This document shows, one piece after another, positions 33,641-44,046 of a DNA stretch of 64,000 nt. Each line of letters begins with the position of its first letter. Positions within the stretch are counted from its first letter, which is position 1. The position numbers were made by a program, and so were the translations under genes. The notes under the pieces are model-generated. The model did no database searches and had not been told where the DNA came from. It saw nothing but the letters and a program-made list of their open reading frames with translations. The stretch spans positions 7,480,033-7,544,032 of the forward strand of contig OX578286.1 of the NCBI GenBank assembly GCA_951217055.1, given 5' to 3'. Source of the DNA: Gerris lacustris (Eukaryota > Arthropoda > Insecta > Hemiptera > Gerridae).

Positions 33641-34602
33641 TGCTAGTGGAATTAAGGTAAAATTTAAATAAAAATATTTTTTTTAATCATTGAAGCAAGC
33701 GTCTTGCAATAAATGTGTATTTAATATTGAGAAAAAATTTAATCATGCTGAGTTGATAGTTCAAGCAGATGGTTGTAATGAGGGAAGAATACGGTTTCCT
33801 CAGACTCCATATAAAATATGATAAAATATATCACTTCACCATACAAAAACCTCTGCTTGTATCAGGTTGAAATTTTGGCACTTCTTTAGATTTTAACTCC
33901 CCTTATAAAGAAAACAGAGGGGAGTAACAATCTAAAGAAGGTGTACAGAATGTTCTTCTTCAGTCTGTTACTTCCCTTATATATATACAGAAGTGTGACA
34001 TTCCTTTGTCCCAAAGTACATTGGATTAAACATCACATTGTCTAAAAAGTTATTTAATCAGTCATTTATATTCTAACAAAAAACAAAAGGGGAGTTACAA
34101 TTTAGAAGTACTGAAATTTTACATGCCTGTTTCAATTGTACTTTAAACTATGTGTATGAAATTTTAATAAAAACGTTACCTTAGAATGTAAGATATCGGT
34201 AAAAACGTTGTTTTCTCAATTTTAAACCTATAGGTCCGCTTTAATGTGTTTAACCATTATTAACACTTCATAGTGTCGGTGTTTGTTTCACTAAAAAATA
34301 TTTATTTATAAAAGTTGTTTGTCTCAATGAATAGATGAAGTTAGAATTTTTTTCTGGTCCAAAAATTCCAATTCTAAATTTGAAGCTTACGTTTACACGA
34401 GCGTTGCGCGTGAACGCTTGGGCGGATAGCGTTGTCCAACGAACTCAGTCTGGGCATTGGTAAAATGAACATGTAAACTAAATTTCAACTTAATCGGTTA
34501 AATTTTGCTCAAGTTATTGTCATTGGTCGATTTTTTGTTTTTTCAGATTCACTCCCGGGCTCCAGACGCTGCAAAATGCCATGAGGAACTTCGTTCCAAA
34601 AA
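33641..34602 (+). repeat. GTTCC element with nested insertion
   Basis: The body runs from aattaaggtaaaatttaaat through tcttgcaataaatg, cttgtatcaggttgaaatttt, CGTTACCTTAGAATGTAAGATA, ggtccgctttaatg and gagcgttgcgcgtgaacgc to the right end GGAACTTCGTTCC (34586-34598). The extreme left end is missing. It is interrupted at 33877-34111. Confidence 0.65.
33877..34111. mobile_element. Nested CTTCTTTAGATT element with 9-bp target duplication
   Basis: Ends ggcacttctttagattt and aatttagaagtac are inverted repeats. The flanks are TGAAATTTT at 33868-33876 and 34112-34120, a 9-bp direct repeat, and removing the insert restores the GTTCC element order. This defines one boundary of the family seen also at 5065, 29290 and 30435. 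Confidence 0.65.
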
Positions 34603-34886
34603 ACAATTATTCCAAACACTAAAATTTTCTGATCCAGTTTTACATATGACTCAATCAAACTTTGTTGAATGAAATACAGGAAATGAAAGTTATTAGTAAC
34701 AATATTATGTAAAATCCAAGAAGGCTTTCTTACATTCCACTCTTTATTACCTATTATTATCAAGCATTATATATACATATAATTATAATAGCTAAGCATT
34801 AAAATGATTTTTTGTAATAATAATCGATAATATAGTAGTATAATTGTCGCGGAAACAATAAAAGCAAAGCAATAAGTATAGTTTCT

Positions 34887-35083
34887 ACAAATGCAATAAG
34901 TGATTCTATTATAAAAATCATAATTATTTATTTATTACTTCATAATTGTTCAATTATTTGTACAATTTAAATTTTATTTTTTCAATAATATTTGTTTCTG
35001 CATTATCAATAATATAAGGAAATTCGCAACAATGATATGATTTTGTATAAATAGATAAATTAAATATGTTGAAATTCATTCAG
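34887..35083 (+). promoter_or_regulatory. Promoter of knottin gene B
   Basis: ACAAATGCAATAAGTGATT 34887-34905, TTATCAATAATA 35003-35014, GATATGATTTT 35035-35045, TATAAATA 35046-35053 and initiator TCATTC with predicted +1 A at 35078 (32 bases from the TATA T). The leader is about 49 nt and ends GTCGACAAAATA before the ATG. Confidence 0.8.
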
Positions 35084-35126
35084 TGGTGACCATAGACAGG
35101 AGTGAGAAACCTTTGTCGACAAAATA

Positions 35127-35288
35127 ATGAAATTAGCGCACATTTTATTAGTGGTTTTAGTGGGAGTTTGTTGGGTTAATGGTCAAGAACCAACTAAACC
35201 TCCCACCACTGTGGCTGCATCACCATTTGGAGAATTTCATGGGGAAGAACATGAGACAGAAGCACCTTGTATACTATTCTTAGGAAGG
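35127..35288 (+). CDS. Knottin gene B, exon 1: signal peptide and short acidic linker
   Basis: 54 codons. Signal peptide residues 1-19 ([19 protein letters not shown]), then QEPTKPPTTVA and an acidic, His-containing linker (FHGEEHETEA) instead of Thr repeats. Cysteine 1 is residue 48, followed by ILFLGR. The donor is AGG|GTGAGT at 35288/35289, phase 0. The linker is about 28 residues, so the precursor is 85 residues in all. Same promoter, start context and splice phase as the other family members. Confidence 0.85.
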
Positions 35289-35370
35289 GTGAGTTTGTCT
35301 TTATATTATATTACACTAGCTTACAACCCGCGCTCCGCGCGGGGCTCATTCTAGGTATTAGTGGCTATTT

Positions 35371-35862
35371 CTACGTTCACACATCGTCTTGGAAACGGTT
35401 TTGAAAACGATCTGCCAGTTCAAAACGCTGTACGAACGGAGATCAACGGATCGTATTGGGTTAGATCCGCTAACCCCCCGGGATCGAAATTCAAAAAGCT
35501 CTTATGAACAGGTCGTGGAGGGGATCGAGATATCAGGTTATTTTACTCTTATCCACTTTTTAAGTTCTTGAAGCTTTTAAGTTTTTGTGAGCTTCCGTTT
35601 CTTTTTTTTAAAACTGCAAAAACGTGTTTAAACAAAAGTTAATACTATAAAGAATCTGTAAAAACTTTTAATAACTTGTAAATAAAATGTAAAAATTCGC
35701 GGACATTTTAGGTAACAAGAAAGAAGGTTTTACTCGTGACGTCACCGTTACGAGATTTCGAAAACAAATATTTCGATCACCTGTATTTTTTGTTGTGTGA
35801 ACGGGAATCGTTTTGAAAACGAATTGGATCCTAAACGCTTTCAAAACGATGTGTGAACGTAG
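35371..35862. mobile_element. Inverted-repeat DNA element in the gene B intron
   Basis: Perfect 17-bp terminal inverted repeats CTACGTTCACACATCGT (35371) and ACGATGTGTGAACGTAG (ending 35862), followed inward by related ttttgaaaacgat text on both sides. 492 bp, no ORF of note, target duplication unclear. Confidence 0.65.
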
Positions 35863-36375
35863 TATATGTTACCTATAATCATGTAGGCCTAACAATTAAG
35901 TTTAATTCCTAAATTGTTTTGTTTCCAAAGCCTAGGAATATAATCAGGACTAAATTACACATCATTAATTCCATTACTAAGAATATAATACTCTCCAAAT
36001 CATAGTTTGGAGTCTATCTATATATTTTGAAATTATATCTATTTATTATTAATAACTAACAATGCTAAAAAAAGGTATAATAAATAAGAAAATAAACTTA
36101 GACAAAACCAATTACACTGGGAAGTCATTGAACAATCATCAACCATGATGGTGCATTAATTTAATTACCAGCATATTTTCTCAATACGACAGTTGCACCA
36201 GTAGATATTTAATAACTCTAATAATTAAATAATAAATACTCGATTTATCGAGCAATAGTGTTAGGTTTAAGCACCCAAATCAGAAAATAAATCGTTCAAC
36301 GTTAAGGGGGGTACAAATATATTATTTTGACATTTCGGATTTTTCCAGTCGTTTTGGGCCACTTTCCAACCAAAC
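35863..36375 (+). other. Gene B intron, unclassified
   Basis: AT-rich DNA without recognised features. Confidence 0.3.
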
Positions 36376-36758
36376 GCAAAAAACCGCGAGTCTCTAGGTA
36401 TCTAGAAGTACCCAAACAATTTGATTTGCGAGTCTGTGGGGTTTGGTTGGGTAAAAAACCGCGAGTCTCTAGGTAGTCTAGAAGTACACAAACAATTTGA
36501 TTTGCGAGTCTGTGGTGTTTGGTTGGGTAAAAAACCGCGAGTCTCTAGGTAGTCTAGAAGTACACAAACAATTTGATTTGCGAGTCTGTGGGGTTTGGTT
36601 GGGTAAAAAACCGCGAGTCCCTAGGTAGTCTAGAAGTACCCAAACAATTTGATTAGCGAGTCTGTGGGGTTTGGTTGGGTAAAAAACCGCGAGTCTCTAG
36701 GTAGTCTAGAAGTACCCAAACAATTTGATTTGCGAGTCTGTGGGGTTTGGTTACGGTG
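36376..36758. repeat. 76-bp tandem array in the gene B intron
   Basis: Five units of about 76-77 bp with aaaaaccgcgagtctctagg, tctagaagtac and gcgagtctgtggggtttgg, nearly identical. The minus-strand ORF overlapping it is an artefact. Confidence 0.85.
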
Positions 36759-37137
36759 GGTCAACCAAATTTTTTTTAGGTTATGTTTGATATAGTTTTG
36801 TTTTATAAAATTGTTAATAACTTTGGTTCTACTCAATATTTTAAGATAAAATGAAGCCTAAAAATTGCGCAACATGTTTGCGCTCACCCCTGAAAACAAA
36901 AATTAATCGATTTCCTTTAACCAGTTTTGCGCCTATAAAGTCTGACTGGGGCGACAGACACACAGTCATACACGAAAAAGTTAAGGCTGGATTCGGTTTT
37001 TGGAATGTATAAAATGAAAAAGTATCCAAAAAAATTTCAATTCTGACCAATGTACAGACAAAACTTTAATTTTATATATATAGATATAAAATTATAGTGG
37101 TTCTGTACATTAATAAGAATTACTTTTTTTTGGATAC

Positions 37138-37450
37138 TTTTGGACGAAGTTCCTTATGTGCCATAAGGAACTTCGTCCAACTTCGTCCAAGGAACGACGT
37201 GCCGTTCTGGAGCCCGAGAGTGAATCCGAAAAAATCTACCGTCACAAAATCTACCGTTGACGATAACTTAAATAAATGATGACCGAGTTAGTTTAAATTT
37301 AGTAAACATGTTTATTTTACCAATACCCAGCTTGAGATAGTTAGACAACGTTATCCGCCCAAGCTTTCGCGCGCAACGCTCGTGTAAACGTAAACTTCAA
37401 ATGTAAAATTGAAATTTTAGGACGGGAAAAAAATTTCCAACTTGAAATTA
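37138..37450 (-). repeat. GTTCC element, right part, in the gene B intron
   Basis: The right end is duplicated (gaagttccttatgtgcc followed by ataaggaacttcgtccaac) and then the inverted body reaches ctaaaattgaaattttagg. It is followed to 37600 by a repeat shared with 43360-43440 (tttactcaggggacctaaaa). Confidence 0.6.
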
Positions 37451-37645
37451 GGATGGTAGGTCAATATTAACCCATTGTTGACATTTTTTAAAAACCTTTG
37501 TTTTTTACTCAGGGGACCTAAAAACGTATAAATCCATCAAAATCTAATTTTCGAGCCATCACAGTACTTTCTCTTTATATGAGAAAGTAAAAATAAATAA
37601 ATAAAGAAGATGCTATTACATACTTGACATATCTTTGATAAAGAG

Positions 37646-37690
37646 CTCTCTCTCTTTATTCCAAATCAAGTAACACATACTGCTTAACTA
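37646..37690 (+). repeat. Single ancestral copy of the minisatellite motif
   Basis: ctctctttattccaaatcaa followed by gtaacac, about 35-75 bp before exon 2 of gene B, matches half a unit of the gene A minisatellite. A third single copy is at 61035-61075 before exon 2 of gene E. Confidence 0.6.
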
Positions 37691-37720
37691 AAGGTTTTTT
37701 TTTTGTTTTTTTTGTTACAG

Positions 37721-37816
37721 TGTGACCCTCATTACGACAATTGTTGCAGTAACCTCATAATAACTACTTGCCAGGAATATTTAATAGGTTCATACGCTTG
37801 TCAAATTGCAGTATAA
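37721..37816 (+). CDS. Knottin gene B, exon 2
   Basis: 31 codons plus TAA after the acceptor ttgttacag. Spacing C-x6-CC-x7-C-x9-C (CDPHYDNCC to CQIAV), one residue shorter in the last loop than its paralogs and acidic/neutral in character. The AATAAA at 37863-37868 is a likely poly(A) signal. The 3' UTR text (attgcacagccaaaaggcta) is shared with gene C (tatccagccaaatggatga). Confidence 0.85.
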   Translation, partial: CDPHYDNCCSNLIITTCQEYLIGSYACQIAV

Positions 37817-37974
37817 AATTAATTTATTATATTGCACAGCCAAAAGGCTAAATTTAAGTGAAAATAAATACATTGTTACTATAAATAAATAAATAAATAA
37901 ATCTGTAAAATAGAATGTTTTTTTATTATTATATATCTCATTCGTCCATTTTTGTATGATGTGTAATGATTTTT

Positions 37975-38305
37975 TTTTTTGGAAAGAAGTTCCTGATGCC
38001 ACGTTCTGGAGCCCGGGAGTGAATCCGAAAAAAACGGCCTTAACAAAATCCACCGATGACGATCAACTTGAGTAAAAGTTGACCAATTTAGTTGAAATTA
38101 AGTACACATGTTCATTTTACCAATGCTCAGGCCGAGTTCGTTATCCGCCGTTATCCGCCCAAGCGTTCACGCGCAACGCTCACGTAAACGTAATCTTCAC
38201 AAATTGGAATTTTAGGACGGGAAAAAATTCTAACTTCATCAATTTAATAAGAGAAACAACTTGTTTAATTTCTTCTCTTTTTTTTAGTAAAACCAACACC
38301 GTCTG
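37975..38305 (-). repeat. GTTCC element, minus strand, downstream of gene B
   Basis: Starts with a worn right end (ggaaagaagttcctgatgcc) and reads inward to ttttagtaaaaccaacaccg, where the 40-bp satellite starts. Confidence 0.6.
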
Positions 38306-38815
38306 ATAATCAACATTTTTGATCCGGCGACGATGTGTCAGTCTGATTGTCAACATTTTTGATCCAGTGACGGTGAAGTGTGTCAGTCTGATTGTCAAGA
38401 TTTTTGATTCAGTGACGGTGTGTCAGTCTGATTTTCAACACTTTTGATCTAGTGACGGTGAAGTGTGTCAGTCTGATTGTCAAGATTTTTGATCCAGTGA
38501 CGATGTGTCAGTCTGATTGTCAACATTTTTGATCCAGTGACGATGTGTCAGTCTGATTGTTTACATTTTTGATCCTGTGACGATGTGTCAGTCTGATTGT
38601 CAACATTTTTGATCCAGTGACGGTGTGTCAGTCTGATTGTCAACATTTTTGATCCAGTGACGATGTGTCAGTCTGATTGTTTACATTTTTGATCCTGTGA
38701 CGATGTGTTAGTCTGATTGTTTACATTTTTGATCCAGTGACGATGTGCCGGTCTGATTGTTTACATTTTTGATCCATTGACGGTGTGTCAGTCTGATCGC
38801 CAACTTATTTGAGTA
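38306..38815. repeat. 40-bp satellite array
   Basis: About 12 units of 40 bp (44 in some) with gatccagtgacgRtgtgtca and gtctgattgtcaacattttt. Adjacent units differ at a few positions. A single further unit with the array's right flank is at 40504-40600. Confidence 0.9.
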
Positions 38816-39361
38816 GGTCCATATTTAAAATTTGGATGGTACCTATTAATGGCTAATAAGTGATACCGCGTAACTACCAAAATGGTGAATTTAAGATTTT
38901 CATTATATTGGCCTTGGGAATCTTGTCTGCAAGTACATGCGAGATCTTGAAAGTTGAAAAAAATCCTTCACATAGAAAACGGGCAGTCGTGACATTTCGA
39001 ATCAGATTTGCAAACAATTTGTTATGTGATAGCTTGTAACTACGATAGAAAGGTGTAGTCACACCTCGTAATGTGTTTCTGGTGTATGTGTTTTGGAGAA
39101 GGTTAGTTGTGACACCTCATAACTGAGCTGCTAAATCGTAAGTGAGACCTCGTATGTGTTAAACTTTATTAATGAAGGACATAGTGAGAACTCGTAACTA
39201 CATTATTTTATGAACTGTTATAATTTGACAGTTACCAATGTTTCAGAAGGGTTACATGTTATACAAATTTATAAAACACGTAAAAAACAGACTGTTAAAG
39301 TAAATTTATATTTTTAAATAGTTTTATGTTCCTCCTGTAAACCTGACATTTTGAAGATACA
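38816..39361. other. Intergenic with repeated cctcgtaa-type motifs
   Basis: Several near-repeats of tgtgacacctcataac or gtgagacctcgta (38870-39200), otherwise unclassified. Confidence 0.3.
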
Positions 39362-39692
39362 AGGTATCACTTCTTAGCCATCGCAATGTCGAAGTTAGTT
39401 TTTCTGCGATTGCTTCTTTAAAATGTTCATTTTCAAGCAACTATAGAAACAAGAAAGCATAACATAAATCCATCCTGATTTAGTTTAAAAAAATATGACC
39501 AAACTAGACTTTGACTAGAATAAAGGCAATGTTAGTTAACAATGTTATTGACAAATCCAACATACTTCGAATATCTACCCCGAATTATTATCATACAATA
39601 GATTCATCAATAATAGTTTAGAGTAATTAACATAGGTACAATATTCTTATAGAAACCATAATAAAATATAACATAACTAATGATCAATTTTT
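39362..39692. repeat. Duplicated upstream segment of gene C, distal copy
   Basis: Matches 40578-40905 (gtcgaagttagtttttctgc, aatgttagttaacaatgtta, gagtaattaacatag, tataacataactaatgat) at about 85 percent by eye. A third, inverted copy lies upstream of gene D near 54060-54200. Confidence 0.6.
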
Positions 39693-40430
39693 AGGGTCCG
39701 TAGGCAAAACCAAGGACCCTTATATTTTCCTGCGTGTGTCTGTCCGTCCGTCCTCTCGCGTGCTCTCACGGCTACACCTTTCGTCCGATCACTTTGAAAT
39801 TTGGCATGTATGTGTCTTGTACCTACCCACATATTTTAAAAATATAGCGACTTAAAAACAATATTTTTCAAAATATTTAGGGTAAAAAAACTTAAGGGTT
39901 AAATTTTTTATATTTTTTTTCGACACCATGAGGGGTATCATGTGAAAGTGTACGTCGAGCTGATTACAAAAATATATAATTCTTTGGATATAACTTTGAT
40001 AGGGCGAGCGTAGGCAAGTTTAAAGTGGGTGTGAAACGTGCCCCCCCCCCCCCCCCCCCCACCCTCTATCTCGCTTATGTGAAGTGCAAAAAATCTGAAA
40101 AAAATTCCTGAACATTCTACGACCAAAAGTGAAGATACCACTTTTTGGAAATTTCGAAAAAAATATTATTTTATTTTTTATTGACAAAATACGTTTTTTT
40201 TATAATTATGGTCTTTTCGATGTATTTATATGGTTGTAGTCCGGTTCAGTGGCAAAAAAATACTTTATCAGAGTGTGTTTTGAGAATACCAGAACCTTAG
40301 AATGGTTCAAAGTAAGCTTTTTAGCATTTTAAAAAAACACTGTTTATACACTTTACAGTTAAACACTGTATAGTGTGGCCTACGGACCCTCGCTGTTTGC
40401 TGACTAGCACACACTTGACCTGTTTATTAC
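39693..40430 (+). mobile_element. AGGGTCCGTAGGC transposable element
   Basis: Starts AGGGTCCGTAGGCAAAACC and carries the inverse GCCTACGGACCCT at 40378-40390, then gctgactagcacacacttgac. The inverted copy at 52960-53680 has the same limits. It contains a run of C (40041-40059). No coding capacity. Confidence 0.55.
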
Positions 40431-40577
40431 AATTTAAAATACATTTAATCAAAAAAGTTTAATCAATTTAATAAAAAAAACTCTAGAAATAGATTTCAGA
40501 CATCATGTAACATTTTTGATCCAGTGACGGTGTGTCAGTCTGATAGTCAACATATTTGTGTACGTCCACATTTAAAA

Positions 40578-40905
40578 TTTGGATGGTAGCTATGTCAAAG
40601 TTAGCCTTTCTGCGTTCATTGCTTCTTCTTCAAAATGTTTATTTTCAAGCACCTTGAAACAAGTAAGGCTAACGTAATAATTTCCTGATTTAGTTCCACA
40701 AATATGACCAAATTAGACTTTGTTGACTAGAATACAGGCAATGTAAGTTAACAATGTTATTGACAAATCAAAAATACTTGGAATTTCTAACCTGAATTAT
40801 TATCACATAAAAGATGTATTAATATTAGTTTAGAGTAATTAACGATATTTTTTATAGAAACCATAATAAGATATCACATAACTATTGATTAATTTTTTGC
40901 GTTTC
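40578..40905. repeat. Duplicated upstream segment of gene C, proximal copy
   Basis: Proximal partner of 39362-39692, ending about 35 bp before the TTATCAATAATA of gene C. Confidence 0.6.
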
Positions 40906-40939
40906 AAATACTTTTAATCATTGGGGTTTTTATTTTATT

Positions 40940-41034
40940 TTATCAATAATATAATTTTAGTATAATTATTTTATTAATATAAGATATGATTTTTTTTATA
41001 AATAGAGAAATAAATTCTGTTTAAATTCATTCAG
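40940..41034 (+). promoter_or_regulatory. Promoter of knottin gene C
   Basis: TTATCAATAATA 40940-40951, GATATGATTTT 40983-40993, TATAAATA 40997-41004, initiator TCATTC with predicted +1 A at 41029 (32 bases). Confidence 0.8.
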
Positions 41035-41087
41035 AGGTTCACCGTAGAAAGGAGATTAACTTGTGAGATACCATTGTCAACACTACA

Positions 41088-41192
41088 ATGAAATTTCCTC
41101 AAATTTTAGTTCTGGCTTTAGTAGGAGTGTGCTGGGTTAATGGCCAAGAACCAGTGACCGAAAAACCACCTTGCGTACCTCTCCTTCAAAGG
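41088..41192 (+). CDS. Knottin gene C, exon 1: signal peptide with minimal linker
   Basis: 35 codons. Signal peptide residues 1-19 ([19 protein letters not shown]), then only QEPVTEKPP before cysteine 1 (residue 29) and VPLLQR. The donor is AGG|GTAAGT at 41192/41193, phase 0. The start context is cactacaATGAAA, slightly different from the ACAAAATAATG of the others but shared with copy D. The mature protein would be little more than the knottin domain, showing that the Thr-rich linker is dispensable in this family. Confidence 0.85.
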
Positions 41193-41530
41193 GTAAGTAA
41201 ATTAGAAATAAATTCAATAAATTATAATAAAAAATCTTGTCGTTTAGATGTAAATTCAACCTCTTAAATCAATTATATTTAAATTAATAAGTTTACTTTT
41301 TACAGAATTAATTGGTGCCGCACACAATAATTATACCAAATAAGTTTCTAATTTAGAAATAAATTCACTTTTAATATAATATAACAGAGTTTAATTCTGA
41401 AGTATATTTTTGAAATCGGAGCATAATCTATTTGTAAATTTTTGTAAAAAATGTTGTAAAAAATGGCAAGCTAACAAATTCCCTACTATTTTTTTTTATA
41501 AAAAGAAACTAATAAAAGACAAAAAAATCA
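41193..41530 (+). other. Gene C intron, 5' part
   Basis: Collinear with the inverted intron of copy D (gaattaattggtgccgcaca at 41306 against 52905-52925 inverted), before transposons separate the two. Confidence 0.6.
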
Positions 41531-42163
41531 CAAAATTATACAAAATGTACTAAGTGAAGCATTTAGCATTCTGAGCATTTGTAGGACCGATGTTCATCAC
41601 AAATAGCACCATGGCAATCACTGCATAGCATTCTTGTTTAATCCTTTTCTTCATGGTTTGACTAGGGAGAAGCCTAATTCAAAAATAAAATCCTTCCGCG
41701 GTAGTTTCTTTGGCCAGTTGGCCATACAATGAAGAATAGCAGCGTTGACACCTGCCTGATCAAGCATATACCAAAGAAAACCGCTGAGGCCACCTGCGAG
41801 TCAAACGAATCTGTCCCACATTTTGTTTTATTATAGCTTATGATGATTTAAGGGTTAGCTGTATCAGGATCGATAGAATCATCTTGATGGAGGGTTGATT
41901 AGAGCAACTATAAATTAGTGTTGGCTGAAAAAAGTTGGTGGGTAACTACACCGTGGGGTCAGCTAGACCCCAGAAGCACTTGACATGCTCACTGTTCAAA
42001 GATTATACAGAAACTAATACATTTGATTGGTGAAATAGGGAGGCAGGAAGGTAAAGAGTATTTAGACAAGGAAAAAAAACATCTGTGATTCACAGAAATA
42101 AGATCTGCGCTTAAGTTCTTTTATTTGGGGTCATACAGACCCCCGGTGTCATTCTAGGGTTAA
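41531..42163 (-). mobile_element. piggyBac-like element, truncated
   Basis: The end at 42150-42163 reads, on the minus strand, TTAACCCTAGAATGACACC: a TTAA target followed by the CCCTAGAA-type piggyBac terminus. Inside, the minus strand encodes AGVNAAILHC, KDFIFELGFSLVKP and DCHGAICDEHRSYKCSEC, the end of a piggyBac transposase catalytic region and its Cys-rich C-terminal domain, in two frames. The opposite terminus is not found. Inverted copy D keeps an uninterrupted TTAA at the matching place (about 52729-52732). Confidence 0.65.
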
Positions 42164-42174
42164 TTTTATATGTA

Positions 42175-42990
42175 TACAGAGTGTTTGGTCGAAGATGTAA
42201 CAAACGAAGACAGCAGATTCTACCCATCATTTACAACCAAAAACACTATATATACCATGGGTCAATTCTCATTTGTTTAGCTACAATAATTTTTTTTTTG
42301 ATATTTTCCAAGGTACAACCATTTTACTCTAAAAATCCGATCGCTGCTCAAAGATACCGTTGGAAAGAGGAGAACATTTTAGTTTAGAAAAAGTCAATTT
42401 TAAATGCCTTAAAGGGGCAAATCATATGCCTAAATTTCTTTATATGGTTTTGGTGTTTTCATACAATCTTGCACTAGGGGCAACCACCCACTTTTCCTCC
42501 AGGCCACCCATCTTCAAAATTTCAAATTTATAATTTTTGATAGCAGATCGGGATTTTAAGGCGAAAAATAAAATTTTTTTACTTCAAACTGTTTTCTATC
42601 TGTAGGGCCACTTTAGGCCACTTAGTGGCCTCTGAAGTAAGAAAAAGTTCCGAGGTACCCCGTACCCGATTTTTTTAAATATTTTTCTAAGGGTTATTTC
42701 GCTTATTTTTCCCCCCTAAAAGTGCAAAATATTGGAGATAGAATAAAAAGTTATAAGTAAAATTTCACTGTTTTTCACAGTAGAATCCCATTATGCTATC
42801 AAAAAAATATACATTCCAATTTGAAATTTTAAAGTTGGTTGGCCTGGGGGCAAAGTGGGTGGTTGCCCCTAATGCACGATTGCATGAAAACAAACTCCCC
42901 ATTAAATGGTATGGTTCCCTCAAGTTTCATTAATTTATCTCAATCCGTTCAAAAGTTGTGTGGGGGGGGGGAGAGACTTTTGGACCACCC
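42175..42990 (+). repeat. GTGTTTGGTCGAAGATG dispersed element
   Basis: Shares gtgtttggtcgaagatgYaac and ccatgg..caattctcaattgtt with 48443-48720 (plus) and 52540-52725 (minus). In the middle, gggcaaccaccc (42478) and gggtggttgcccc (42858) are inverted repeats about 370 bp apart. No gene. Confidence 0.5.
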
Positions 42991-42999
42991 TGAATAGTG

Positions 43000-43560
43000 T
43001 ATTATGTTGCAAATGATGGTTAAAATCTGCCTCTTCGCTTGTTACATTATCTAGATCAGAAAGAAAATTTTTTTTACGTCCTAGGACGTAAAATTTTTTT
43101 TCATTACAGCTAGGAGTAATGAAAAGATTTTGTAAGTCCACGGAATGAAAAAATGGATTTTAGCTATGTTTTTTAGGCTCTAAAGTTACTATTTCACAGC
43201 CTACCACGGAAAAAGGTCATTTTCATTCTGAAGCATTTTTTGCAGAACAGTGTTATTAATGCCAAATTTCGTCAAAATCTGCCCAGTAGTTTAGGCTCCA
43301 GGCGTCTGCACAGACAGACGACAGACTGACGACAAACGACAGACAGACATTATTTAAAAACCACTCTTTCGACTCAGGGGACCTCCAAACGTGTAAATCC
43401 ATCCAAATCTCAAAATCGAATTTTGCGCCATCAAATACCTTAATCATTATTTTTAAATGTTTGGTATACTAACACGCAAATTGGCCATGTATTGCTTATA
43501 GTATATTAAATATAATGTATATTTTTTAACATTAAAAAATATGCTTTTCAATAATTCTAT
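43000..43560. repeat. Dispersed repeat shared with the gene E intron
   Basis: 43070-43215 (cagctaggagtaatgaaaag, gattttagctatgtttttta, cacagcctaccacgg) is nearly identical to 57605-57735. 43360-43440 is shared with 37490-37560. Confidence 0.55.
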
Positions 43561-43634
43561 TGAATACCAAACACCCTACGTATATACATTTTTTTTTTTT
43601 TTTTTTTTCATTTTTTAAATGTATTTTGTTACAG

Positions 43635-43733
43635 TGTAATCCAAAAACAGATACATGTTGCAGTGGCCTGGTAATATCTTCTTGCCGCGAGGGATTAGTT
43701 ACTGGTGAATTCACATGTATACTTCAAGTGTAA
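43635..43733 (+). CDS. Knottin gene C, exon 2
   Basis: 32 codons plus TAA after the acceptor ttgttacag (T run upstream). Spacing C-x6-CC-x7-C-x10-C, starting CNPKTDTCC and ending CILQV. The AATAAA at 43810-43815 is the likely poly(A) signal. With exon 1 it gives a 67-residue precursor, the shortest in the family. Confidence 0.85.
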   Translation, partial: CNPKTDTCCSGLVISSCREGLVTGEFTCILQV

Positions 43734-44046
43734 TGTTTATTTATTGTATTATCCAGCCAAATGGATGATTTATAGTGAAAAAATATGAATTATTAACTTT
43801 GTAACTGTGAATAAATATACAAATTTATAAAAAAAAATTCTTTTGACAAGCTTTTACTAGCTTCACATATTTATCCCGGACAAATATTGTAACCTAAATT
43901 TCAAGTAATTCCTGACTGCTTGAAACCTGAAACATGCGCAGCTTATGAACTTCCGATGACAATGCAATAATCAGTCATTATTTGTACAAAGATATTTGTA
44001 AGAGCCGACAAATTAAACAATTGCTGCTTCATTTTAGCGGTAAAAT

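Noticed and set aside
38306..38815. CRISPR-like 40-bp array
   Set aside because: Contiguous satellite units without unique spacers.
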